From: Arion vulgaris
Lineage: Eukaryota; Mollusca; Gastropoda; Stylommatophora; Arionidae
Assembly: GCA_020796225.1 (NCBI GenBank)
Contig: CM036753.1
Location: 930,001 to 994,000 of the forward strand
Reading direction: 5' to 3'
DNA: 64,000 nucleotides
The notes beneath the pieces are model-generated. The model was given only the letters and a program-made list of their open reading frames with translations. It searched no databases and was not told the origin of the DNA. Numbering within the stretch: position 1 is the first letter of the stretch; each line of letters opens with the position of its first letter. Positions 1 through 12,500 of the stretch are shown here, piece by piece. A program made the position numbers and the translations under genes.

Positions 1-99
1 CTAAATGGACAAGAGGATCTGCTGATTTTAATACAATTTTATCTTCATATTGCATCTTTCTTGTCATGAATTGAGTCAGTTTGTATAGCAATGTCAATT

Positions 100-255
100 G
101 TTTTCATCTTCATATATCAAATTTGGTTTGTCTGTACAAAGTCATTCCTTCTGTAGATCATGGTCTCAGTTGTTGTCATCATCATATATCAAATTTGGTT
201 GTCTGTACAGAGTCTGTAGATCATGGTCTCAGTTGTTGCCATCATCATATACCTA
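100..255 (+). repeat. Short tandem duplication, ~65 bp, 2-3 units
   Basis: The phrase catatatcaaatttggtt and the phrase gtagatcatggtctcagttg each recur. The rest of 1-480 shows nothing I recognise. Confidence 0.7.
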
Positions 256-480
256 GTTCACTTCATCTGCTGGTTTGAACGTTATCGTCTTGTTTCTGAT
301 GCTTTGTAGCAAATAAGATATTTGTTTATCTGGATTTTCTGATTATGTTGACTGTTGTAGTGGTTAGCTGATGTACATGAAACTCAATTATAGGGACAGG
401 AAATTGTTTTCATTTTCCTAATAACTTCATTCAAGAAATGCTGCAAACTAAAACCACTTTTGTTTATCTTCTTGTCAAAG

Positions 481-548
481 GGAAAACAACTATAGCTGAT
501 GCATTAGTAGCTAGCAATGGGATTATTTCTAAAAGAAATGCTGGAAAG
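481..548 (+). CDS. EFL1: EFL1 exon 1 of window (P-loop, G1)
   Basis: The exon begins with two bases that finish the P-loop glycine codon, so the reading is (G)[13 protein letters not shown] and on to AGK. The acceptor is cttcttgtcaaag and the donor is gtaaga after AGK. The preceding AHVDH part of the P-loop is not in the first 480 bases and must lie in an upstream exon. Phase in is 1, phase out is 0. Confidence 0.93.
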
Positions 549-3500
549 GTAAGAGCTTTATCTTCTCAATATTACATCTGCACTCCATATTGTATGTGTG
601 TCTGTCACTAGTATCCTAAATACAAACAATCCAGTATTGTATGTGTGTCTGTCACTAGTATCCTAGATACAAACAATCCAGTATTGTATGTGTGTCTGTC
701 ACTAGTATCCTAGATACAAACACAAACAATCCAGTCATCACATATTTTATTACTATTTCATATTTGCAGTTACTTAGTCATATTTCAACATGGTCCAGAA
801 TATTTTATCAATACAGGGGAGAGAACTAACACATGGTCATCTTTATTTGATTTGAGAGCATATCATGAATGCAAGAGATTTATCAATACAAGCACGTTGA
901 ACTAGGTCACACTTGAGTTGACAAGAAGCAAAGTAGATGAATGCAGAGATTTATCAATACAAGCACGTTGAACTAGGTCACACTTGAGTTGACAAGAAGC
1001 AAAGTAGATGAATGCAAAGATTTATCAATACATGCACATCGAACTAGGTCACGCTTGAGTTCACAAGAAGTCAAGTAGATGAATGCAGAGATTTATCAAT
1101 ACAAACATGTTGAACTAGGTCACACTTGAGTTGACAAGAAGTCAAGTAGATGAATGCAGAGATTTATCAATACAAACACATCGAACTAGGTCACGCTTGA
1201 GTTGACAAGAAGCCAAGTAGATGAATGCAGAGATTTATCAATACATGCACATCGAACTAGGTCATGCTTGAGTTCACAAGAAGTCAAGTAGATGAATGCA
1301 GAGATTTATCAATACAAACATGTTGAACTAGGTCACACTTGAGTTGACAAGAAGTCAAGTAGATGAATGCAGAGATTTATCAATACAAACACATCGAACT
1401 AGGTCACGCTTGAGTTGACAAGAAGCCAAGTAGATGAATGCAGACATTTATCAATACAAGCACGTTGAACTAGGTCACGCTTGAGTTGACAAGAAGTCAA
1501 GCAGATGAATGCAACTTTGCTGATTGTTCACATACAAACAGATTGGTCTTCAATTTCCACATAAAAATAAGCACATGTGCTAAAATAGAAATCTTGAAGC
1601 ACAGTAGGTATAAGAGAAGAGTTGTATCCTGTCCATGATGTTTGATTAAACAAACAGATTTTGACAATTTCAGATTCGCTATATGGACAGCAGAGAGGAT
1701 GAACAGGAAAGGGGAATAACCATGAAATCAAGTGCTATTACTCTAGTATATGACAAACAGAAAGGTCAGATTTCACATTTCACTTGGGAATTTGTTTAAA
1801 GTTCATATATTTAGACTTGTTCTTCTTTTGTCACTTCCCTGCTGCTGTCTTATAGCATAGTATTGTTTTCTGTATTTGCCTTACATTTCTCTGTTGACTT
1901 GAGTGATGGAGATTTTTCTGCAAACTGATGTCGGATTAAGACTTGCCTGTATGGCGAAGAGATACTTGTGATAAGGAGTTACATTTGATGATGACTGTGA
2001 CATTCTGAGTCAACTAAGTTGAACCACATAGGGAGCCATTCAGAAAATATTTCCAACCAGCAGAACATATGATGATACTTTGAATATGTGTCATCTGTGC
2101 TGTATCTTCGCTGCTATATCATAAAGTCGAAGGGCAAACACTCAGCTGACTACTGGATTAGAAAACTAAACTGTATGGTGTCCAGCATCAAAAAGCACAT
2201 TATGTGAGCTGGACAGAGTGCAAAACCAGGCATTTCAGGCGATCACAAGAGCAAGGAAATCAACATCTTCAGTAGAGATGGAAAGTATGGGAGAATACAA
2301 GCACTGAGAGAATGCAGAGAAATGAAAGTACTTGTAGAGGCAGACAAGTTTCTGTCTATATTGAGCAATCTAACAAAAGACATATTCCAAGTCTAGAAAT
2401 GAGATGATTGAAAATAAACAGTTTTGTCCACCAGATCGACTTCATAGACAAGCATCACACCTACATTTGACATCAGCCTAAAGTCAGTACTAGAACAAAC
2501 CTCTTTGGAGAGAGAGAGGAGACTGAACCACCAGTACATACCCAGACATGGCGGAAGGAATATTTGACAAGGATGAACAGAACAGCACGCTAGGTGGGAC
2601 AGTCAATTTCCTGCATGTAGAATATACACAACATCTCTGGATTTGATTATACATGAATGGGTCTGCAGAAAACCCAGTAAAGAATGGAGGAGGAGCATAA
2701 GTTTTCTTTTCTCCAATCTTGTTTTGCCTCACAGTGTCAGGATAAGAAGAGATTTCTAGAACAAGCCCATGTGTGTGCTTCATAAATAGTGTCTTTTGTC
2801 ACCTCTGTTATTTCTGAGGACCATCTTTTGCGTGGAATGCCTTTTGCTTTGTATCCATTATATGGGAGCAACATTGTTCTTTGAGGTACACTGTCTGTTG
2901 GTAATTTGTGTATGTGGCCGAACCATTTAATTTGTTGTTTCTTGATGAAGTTCAGTACTCATGTTGTACCCACTTTTTCCTGATGTCTTCATTTCTCAAC
3001 CAGTCTCTTCTTGTTACCCCAGCATTCTGCAAAGACACTTCATCTCTATCGTGACTAGTTTTCTTCTATCATTTGATGTCAGCACCCAGGTTTGGCACTA
3101 ATAGCATAATGTGGGGAGAAAGATTGTATTGAACAATGCTCTTTTTGTGTTCATGGTAACATAGAGCAGGAGTGTATGTAGAATACCATAACAATGTTAG
3201 AGATACAATTAATGTACCAACAGGAAAGCTCTGTCATAACTGTGATGTAGAAATCTAAGTAATGAAGGTGGCACCCAGCAATTTTTGACAAAAGAAAGAT
3301 CAACATTGCAAGAAGATGGGTCTACAGATCCTATGTCGGAACTGTGCAACCAGCACAAGCTTGTTGTTTTATAGTGGATAACGTATCACTGTAGAATACC
3401 AAAAAATGAGACAGCAGACCAACTGGCAAAAAAAGTGTTGCAGAATTGCAACCAAGTTATGTATCATCAGAAGAAAAGTGTTGCAGAATTACAACCAAGT

Positions 3501-6500
3501 TATGTATCATCAGAAGAAAGGGGATGATTAAATTAAAATGCATCAGAAAGCACCCACTAATAACTAACACAGTATGAATACCCAAATATCATTAGTTCTG
3601 GTTCTGCCAACAAGCACATGAGGCAGAGAGAAAAATGTAGACTCAATTCTATCTTGTGCCTTGCAACCATGACATTAAGATCTTGATAAGTAGTTTGGAA
3701 TTTTTTCTTTCTCTAGCTGTTGACTTTTTTACAGGGTGGAACCTCACACCCAATCCCTCTTATTGCTTTTTAGAATATATGAGAGGAGACAGTGGTTCTA
3801 TTCTAATGTGGAAGCAAAATATGAGCAGATTAGAACACATGTCATTCTGGATGATCTCAACATCTTAGGGTAGAAAGCAAGAGATTGAATAAAGTGATTC
3901 TAAGAGTGTTGCTCTTGCTATTTGATGTATGTACTTAATGTTTACCATTGTTTCTGTCTTGTAGACAATGGAACACAACTGAAACAGTACCTCATCAACT
4001 TGATTGACTCACCTGGTCATGTGGATTTCTCTAGTGAAGTTACTACTGCAGTCAGACTGTGTGATGGTGCTGTGGTTGTAGTAGATGTGGTTGAAGGTGT
4101 TTGCCCGCAGGTTTGTTCCTAAACTTTCTTGCATTATTTTTATATAGAAGATTAAATATTTGGATATTCTATACTAGATAGTTGACATCTCTACTTCAAA
4201 GGAATTCAACAGCATCAACTGGATATCCATCTCATTTTTACTGGGGAACCTGGAGACATGAGAATAGAACAATTAACAAAATGGAATGTTATTAAAATAA
4301 TGCATTATAATGCTGATGACAAAATGAACAGCACAATAGATGGCTACACTGAAAAACTAGAGCTTGAAAACCTCTTAAATGATGAGCAAGTAAGTATCTA
4401 CTATTTGTTGGAGATCCACAAGAACAAAGAAATAGTTTTCAAGGTCAGCTGCTTCCTGTGTTACCAATTCGAAAACGTCCGATTAAAAGACACTGGTGAA
4501 TTTAGCAAGGATTAAATACTGACACTGGTGGCAAACAATATCAGTGAAGGATTAAATACTGACACTGGTGGCAAACAATATCAGTGAAGGATTAAATACT
4601 GACACTGGTAACAAACAATATCTGCTCATGTCAGCTTGAGAAATACATTGAGAAGAGGGAAAATATCAAATGTTTCATCTCAGAACAACAAATACAGAAT
4701 TTGACTTGCTCAGCTACTACTGTCCAAGTAATCACCCGCTGGCACCTTGCTCAGCTACTACTGTCCAAGTAATCACCCGCTGGCACCTTGCTCAGCTACT
4801 ACTGTCCAAGTAATCACCCGCTGGCACCTTGCTCAGCTACTACTGTTCAAGTAATCACCTGCTGGCACCTTGCTCAGCTACTACTGTCCAAGTAATCACC
4901 CGCTGGCACCTTGCTCATTGCTCAGCTACTACTGTCCAAGTAATCACTAGCTGGCACCTTGCTCAGCTACTACTGTCCAAGTAATCACCCACTGGCACCT
5001 TGCTCAGCTACTACTGTCCAAGTAATCACTAGCTGGCACCTTGCTCAGCTACTACTGTCCAAGTAATCACCCGCTGGCACCTTGCTCAGCTACTACTGTC
5101 CAAGTAATCACCCGCTGGCACCTTGCTCAGCTACTACTGTCCAAGTAATCACCCGCTGGCACCTTGCTCAGCTACTACTGTCCAAGTAATCACCCGCTGG
5201 CACCTTGCTCAGCTACTACTGTCCAAGTAATCACCCGCTGGCACCTTGCTCAGCTACTACTGTTGAAGTAATCACCCGCTGGCACTGGTCTCAATTTCAA
5301 TAAAGAAAGATATAGTGTGCAAAGACTTGAGTAGCCACTCACAGAGCTGGGGCTGTGATCATATGGACATATAGTTTGCAGAGACTTGAGTAGCCACTCA
5401 CAGAGCTGGGGCTGTGACCATATGGATATATAGTGTGCAGAGACTTGAGTAGCCAATCACAGAGCTGGGGCTGTGACCATATGGACATATCTTATTTTTA
5501 TAAATGCTTTTTCCCCCTTGAATTAACTGGACAACTGAAATAGGGAGCAGACATATCTTGAATTAACTGTACACTGGAAATAACTGAGCACATATCTTGA
5601 ATTAACTGTGAACAACTGAAATAACTGAGCAGACAATATCTGAATTAACTGTGTCACTAAATAACTGGAGCACAATATCTGAATTAACCGTGTACAACTG
5701 AGGAAATAACTGGAGCAGACAATATCTTGAATTAACTCAGAGAAATAACTGAGCAGACAATATCTGAATTAACTGTTACAACTGGAAATAACTGGAGCAG
5801 ACAATATCTTGAATTAACTGTGTAACAACTGAGGAAATAACTGGAGCAGACAATATCTTGAATTAATACAACTGAGAAATACGGGAGCAAACAATATCTG
5901 AATTAAATATGAAAATTGACGAAGTGTCAAATTAAATTAACAAGAACTTGGGAACTGCAGCAAAATCAAAGCTGCAATGTACGCTGATGATCTGATAATA
6001 TGGTTGACAAATGAGTATGCAACAGTGGCCACCAAACTGATACAAAGAGCTATAGATATCTTAAGCTCATGGATAAACAGATGGTGTGTCAGCATCAACA
6101 CAGATAAGTGCAGCACTACGCTCTTTACTCTCTCTCTTTTCAAACAAAAAGCTGGCGTCATTAAAATAAATGGAGAACTGCTAAGAGAATACAAACAGTC
6201 AACCTATGTCGAAGTTACATTGGATGAAAAGATTGTCATGGAAGCAGCACATTAACAAAGTAACAGCACAGACCAGGAAGGCATTAGCCACTTGTGGAGA
6301 GAGAACTAAGTGGGATATCATGGGGAAAAACTGTCTGTACTGCTTGTCATACTGCTTTTTAGGATGCTGTGGAAAAACTGTCTGTACTTCTGTCATACTG
6401 CTTTTAGGTGCTGTAGGAAAACTGTCTGTTCTCATACTGCTTTTAGGGTGCTGTAGGAAAACTGTCTGTACTTCTGTCATACTCTTTAGTGCTGTAGGAA

Positions 6501-9500
6501 ACTGTCTGTCATATGTTTAGGTGCTGTAGGAAACTGTCTGTACTTCCTGTCATACTGCTTTAGTGCTGTAGGAAAACTGTCTGTTACTGCTTTGGGTGCT
6601 GTAGGAAACTGTCTGTACTTCTGTCATACTGCTTTTAGGGTGCTGTAGGAACTGTCTGTCATACTGTTTTAGGTGCTGTGGAAAACTGTTGTACTTCCTG
6701 TCATACTGCTTTAGGTGCTGTAGGAAACGCTGTACTTCCTGTCATACTGCTTTTAGGGTGCTGTAGGAAAAACTGTCTGTCATACTGTTTTTTTAGGGTG
6801 CTGTAGGAAAAACTGTCTGTACTTCCTGTCATACTGCTTTTTAGGGTGCTGTAGGAAAAACTGTCTGTACTTCCTGTCATACTGCTTTTTAGGGTGCTGT
6901 AGGAAAAACTGTCTGTACTTCCTGTCATACTGCTTTTTAGGGTGCTGTAGGAAAAACTGTCTGTCATACTGTTTTTTTAGGGTGCTGTAGGAAAAACTGT
7001 CTGTACTTCCTGTCATACTGCTTTTTAGGGTGCTGTAGGAAAAACTGTCTGTCATACTGTTTTTTTAGGGTGCTGTAGGAAAACTGTCTGATCTGTCATA
7101 CTTGCTTTTAGGTTGCTGTAGGACGAGAGGACTGACTGCCTGTCATATTGCTTAGGTTCTGTAGGACAGGAGACATGAGCTTAGAATTTCATGGCTAGTG
7201 CAGTTGCCACAAAACTGTTCAGGTTAGGTTTCTTTCTTTTATGCACCTGTCAGAAAAATTCCTGGCCTTACTGTGGATTGAACATAAGTCTCCCTCATGG
7301 TAGCTGCGCTCTTATCCATTCGGCCAGATGCTCCTTGACAGGCAATACTTATAAATGTTTACCAACAGGGTGTTCAGCATCAAATACCACATCATGTGAG
7401 CTGGATAACGATCAAAACCAAGCGCTTCGGGTCATCACAGGAGGAATGATCAACATCTATAGAAGAATAAATGGAGAAATAGGGGAAGTGGATGTAGACA
7501 CAAACACTAGAGAAGGCAGACAAACAGAAGTAGACACATTAGGGAAGTGGATGTAGACACAAACACTGAGAGAAGGCAGACAAACAGAAGTACTGACACA
7601 TTAGGGAAGTGGATGGAGACACAAACACTGAGAGAAGGCAGACAAACAAAAGTATAATCAGAATTGACACAATCAGAATAGTTCCTGTGCATGCCAAGCC
7701 ATCCAAAGAAAGACAGATTTCAAAATCGAACAATGTTAGAACTAAAAAGAAGCAGTTGTATTCATCAAACTAAATAACTTCATATAAAAACCTCATATCT
7801 ACCAACAGTTGATATCCCCTAAAGACTGTGCCAGATTAGAACAAGTTACCATTCTACTCCTCAGAACAGGACACAATTGTCTCTACAGCCACATGTATAC
7901 AAAATTGTCTCTACAGCCACATGTATACAAAATTGTCTCTACAGCCACATGTATACAATGTAACAAATTGTTCAACACATGTATACAAAATTGACTCCAC
8001 AGCCACATGTATACAAAACTCAAGATTGACAATTCAGTCCTGTTCATGACAGTGGGCCCAAGATCATAGCACAGACCAAGTTGCCTTGAATATAATACTG
8101 GGACAAACTCACTGCCTAGTGAAACAACACTGAAAAGAAACTCACAGACTTCTGAGCTACAAATGACATTCAGTTATTCAAGAGACAGCATTGAATATAT
8201 AGACATCTGAATACATAGACACATTGAATATATAGACAATATCTCAATGATAAGACGGAAGGAAGAATGTAACTCGATGTTGTGACTTCGTGACCATATT
8301 ATCCTATACAATGCTTCTGTATTGTTTCATGATTTGTAGATGAACTTATATTAAAGAGTTGCTGTCTTCACTGTTGTAATGTTCATGAAAGTCTACCTGG
8401 AAACTTATAGTTGACTGTCTTCACTGTTGTAATGTTCTGGAGAAGTTGTACTCGAAACTTATAGTTGACTGTCTTCTTTGTTGTAATGTCATGAGTCTCC
8501 GAAACTTATAGTTGGCTGTCTTCTACAATGTTCATGAGAAGTCTACCTGAAACTTATGTTGGCTGTCTTTACTGTTGTAATGTTCATGGAGAAGTCTACC
8601 GGAACATAGTTGGCTGTCTTCTTTTTGTAATTCTTGGAGAAGGTCCTGTGAACTTATAGTTGCTGTCTCTACTGTTGTAATGTTCTTGGAGTTCTCCGAA
8701 ACTTATGTTGGCTGTCTCTACTGTTGTAATTCTGGAAATTTACTCTGTAAAACTTATAAGTTGGCATGTCTTCACTGTTGTAATGTCTATGGAGAAGTTA
8801 CTACTCTGAAACTTATAAGTTGGCTGTCTTCACTGTTGTAATGTTCATGGAGAAGTCTACTCTGGAAACTTATAGTTGGCTGTCTTCTACTGTGTAATGT
8901 TCTATGGAAGTCTACTCTTGAACTTAAGTTGCTGCTTCTACTGTTGTAATGTTCTATGGGAATTCTACTCTAGTGAAACTATAAGTTGCTGTCTTCTACT
9001 GTTGTAATGTTCATGAGAAGTTGTACTCTTGAAACTTATAAGTTGATATACTTCACTCTGTAATGTTCTAAGGAGAAGATTAACTCTGAAACTTATGTTG
9101 GCTGTCTTTACTGTTGTAATGTTCTATGAAAGTTACTACTATGTGATGAAACTTATAAGTTGGCTGTCTTCTTACTGTTGTAATGTTCTATGGAGAAGTT
9201 ACTACTCTGTGAAACTTATAAGTTGGCTGTCTTCTTACTGTTGTAATGTTCTATGGAGAAGTCGCTACTCTGTCTTGATTGTTATCATTATTCATGTATT
9301 TTTTAAAGCAAATTCTTTCAGCTTAATAGCAATTGAGTTGTCTTGTCTCTCTATATGTGTACATTCTAATATCAGCATAGTCTGGTTGAGTTGTCTTGTC
9401 TCTCTATATGTGTACATTCTAATATCAGCATAGTCTGGTTGAGTTCTCTTGTCTCTCTATATGTGTACATTCTAATATCAGCATAGTCTGGTTGAGTTCT

Positions 9501-12500
9501 CTTGTCTCGCTATATGTGTACATTCTAATATCAGCATAGTCTGGTTGAGTTGTCTTGTCTCTCTATATGTGTACATTCTAATATCAGCATAGTCTGGTTG
9601 AGTTGTCTTGTCTCTCTATATGTGTACATTCTAATATCAGTATAGTCTGGTTGAGTTCTCTTGTCTCTCTATATGTGTACATTCTAATATCAGCATAGTC
9701 TGACACACAAACACAGACAGAATACAGAGGCACTGTGTAAACATTGATTAGCCAAGCTAGAGTTATAAATGCTTTTATCATTGTCAGACTCAAGCTGTAT
9801 TGAAACAAGCTTGGCTAGAAGGAATACGTCCCATCCTGGTACTAAATAAACTGGATCGTCTCATTTCACACCTGAAGATGACACCATTTGAGGCATACTA
9901 TCGTCTGATTCAAATTCTAGAGCAGGTAATTACAATGATCTCACTCTTACACAATTCATCATCATCTTCCTTCCATTGTTCACTCCACAGAAGTATCAGG
10001 TCATAGTTGATATTTCTGATGAGTGAATTCCACATCAACTGTTTGAGACAAGTTGATATTTCTGATGAGTGAATTCCACATCAACTGTTTGAGACAAGTT
10101 GATATTTCTGATGAGTGAATTCCACATCAACTATTTGAGACAAGTTGATATTTCTGATGAGTGAATTCCACATCAACTGTTTGAGACAAGTTGATATTTC
10201 TGATGAATGCATTCCACATCAACTGTTTGAGACAAGTTGATATTTCTGATGAGTGAATTCCACATCAACTGTTTGAGACAAGTTGATATTTCTGATGAGT
10301 GAATTCTATATCAACTGTTTGAGACAAGTTGATATTTCTGATGAGTGAATTCTATATCAACTGTTTGAGACATATACTTGCAATCTCCTGCAGGTACAAA
10401 GTAACAAACTGCATGGTGCTGGAATATGTTGAGATTCCTAGCATAATTAACCCTATCCACCTAAAATGGCTGAAGCACCAGGGTCCCCTGCTCCCGTTGT
10501 CCCCCGATGGATAATGGCAGGATCCACAAAGAAGTTCTATCCTGATGAAAGCTGGCTTCTAGAAAAAGATTGTGGCACAACCCTACCTTTGTTACAAAGA
10601 TGTAATGCCAGGCATGACTTTAAGGTGTTTGACTTGAATACACCAGACTGGGAGGTGCTTGCCGATCTTGACAGATCCATCTTGAGAGAGATTTTAAAAA
10701 TTGGGTCTGAGAACTGGCACAGTCAGTCTCAGACAACGTGTTCAAATAAAATAGGTAGGGAGAAAGCAGAAATAAAATTCACCATGGTCACTACATCCAT
10801 AGTCTCTCTCTCGACTAACAGAATGCCATCATCATTAATTATCCTGCACTTGTTCACTCCAGCAGGGACATAAGATTACAGTTGACCACCCTGCCAAAAC
10901 TTTTTTTTTATAGCAATAGTTTACTTTTGTGGTGCTGGCATATGTAGAAGTTTGTTTAAAATGTTTAACCTGATAAACTTGCCTACTTGTGGTGATATCA
11001 TTATAATGTGTGTATATCATTTTATAATGTGCTGTGTATATCATTTTATAATGTGCTGTGTATATCATTTTATAATGTGCTGTGTATATCATTTTATAAT
11101 GTGCTGTGTATATCATTTATAATGTTATATCATTTATAATGTGCTTGTATATCTTACATATGGCTGTCCTAATTCCCTGCTACTCACAGAGACGAGACTC
11201 TCTATGTGCTGTGTCTATCATCACAAGAGCAAAGATCCCAAGCGTCAACACACTGTTGCAGAAGACCCACGTGAGATGGGCCGGTCACGTTGCTCGGATG
11301 CCTGATAAACACATCTCAAAACAGTTGATGTATGGCGAACTTGAAGGGGCAGAGCGTTCTGCTGGCGGACAGAAAACGCTTTAAAGACACTCTTAACGTG
11401 TCTCTGAAATGCTTTAATATAGACACCACGTGCTGGGAATCCTTTGCGCAAAAACGCCAAATGTGGCGCTGTAACAACAGAAGAGGAACCTGCATATCTG
11501 AGAATCATCGTGCCATTGAGGCGCAGAGAAAACAAGCTGCACGAAAAGACAGAACACACAATACATACGTCTAACCTTGATCATGTATGCCCCACCTGTG
11601 GTAGGGATTGTGTTCTAGGATTGGACTCTACAGTCACCTCCGCACACACCAGAGAGGTGCAGCAGCATACGACTGAGACTGTTGTCATCATTGCTTGCGA
11701 TGCAAGCAATTTCTCCATACCGCTCTATCCTGGGCAACTCGCTCAATCTCTTCCCTAGAACTGAGACCGATATTTCTTGCCTCTCTCAGCAAAGTTCATT
11801 TCAGGGTCTCCTTAGGTCGTCCTCCCTTCTTAAACTCTCTGCATCCCACTTCAATGCCATATCATCACATATGGTTGCCCTTCTTCTTCTTCTACAAATG
11901 CCCGCTTTCAATTCAGGCGGTAGTCATGATGCCTGGTATTGCTCTTCTGACTGATTTTTGCGTGAGGCCTACTTACCATTACTAGTGTCCCTCTCCATGC
12001 AGTTAGCCATCGCCGTCTTCAGAGGTACTTGAAGATTAGATCCTTCAAGTGTGATCGTTACAGGAAATCTGTTGTTCATGAAACTCTTGCCTTGAGTCCT
12101 TGTACCATTGGTACTTTTATGGCCAGTGTTAGTGAAGTGCAACTTCTCTATCAGATTTCCTGCCTTTGGTGAGGTCGTTCCGTTCGCATTGTATGATAAA
12201 TGGTCTTTAATGCAGTATATTTGGCTTTGGATCTACGCCAAAGAGCATTTACTACTTTGCTGACTGGGCGAGGTCGTTCCGGTTTAGGATCATTCTCAAC
12301 CCTTCTAGTGCTAGTCATTGGAGCGGTCCCTTTCTTGTATTCAGTGCTCTTTTACGATCATTTTTGCCGTATATTTGGGCTTTATGATCTTCGCCTAAAG
12401 TATGTCTACAATATGCGTCCTTTCTGACTATAGAGGTCGTTTGGATTAGGAACAGTCTCAGCCATTAGAGACACACATGCTTGTCGCACAAACGATCATT

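Noticed and set aside
7266..7338. Functional tRNA gene on the minus strand
   Set aside because: A- and B-boxes are good, but the acceptor and anticodon stems do not pair convincingly; a SINE or pseudogene is more likely.
9095..9433. 112-codon ORF with hydrophobic repeats
   Set aside because: It straddles the end of one minisatellite and the start of the next; no family similarity.
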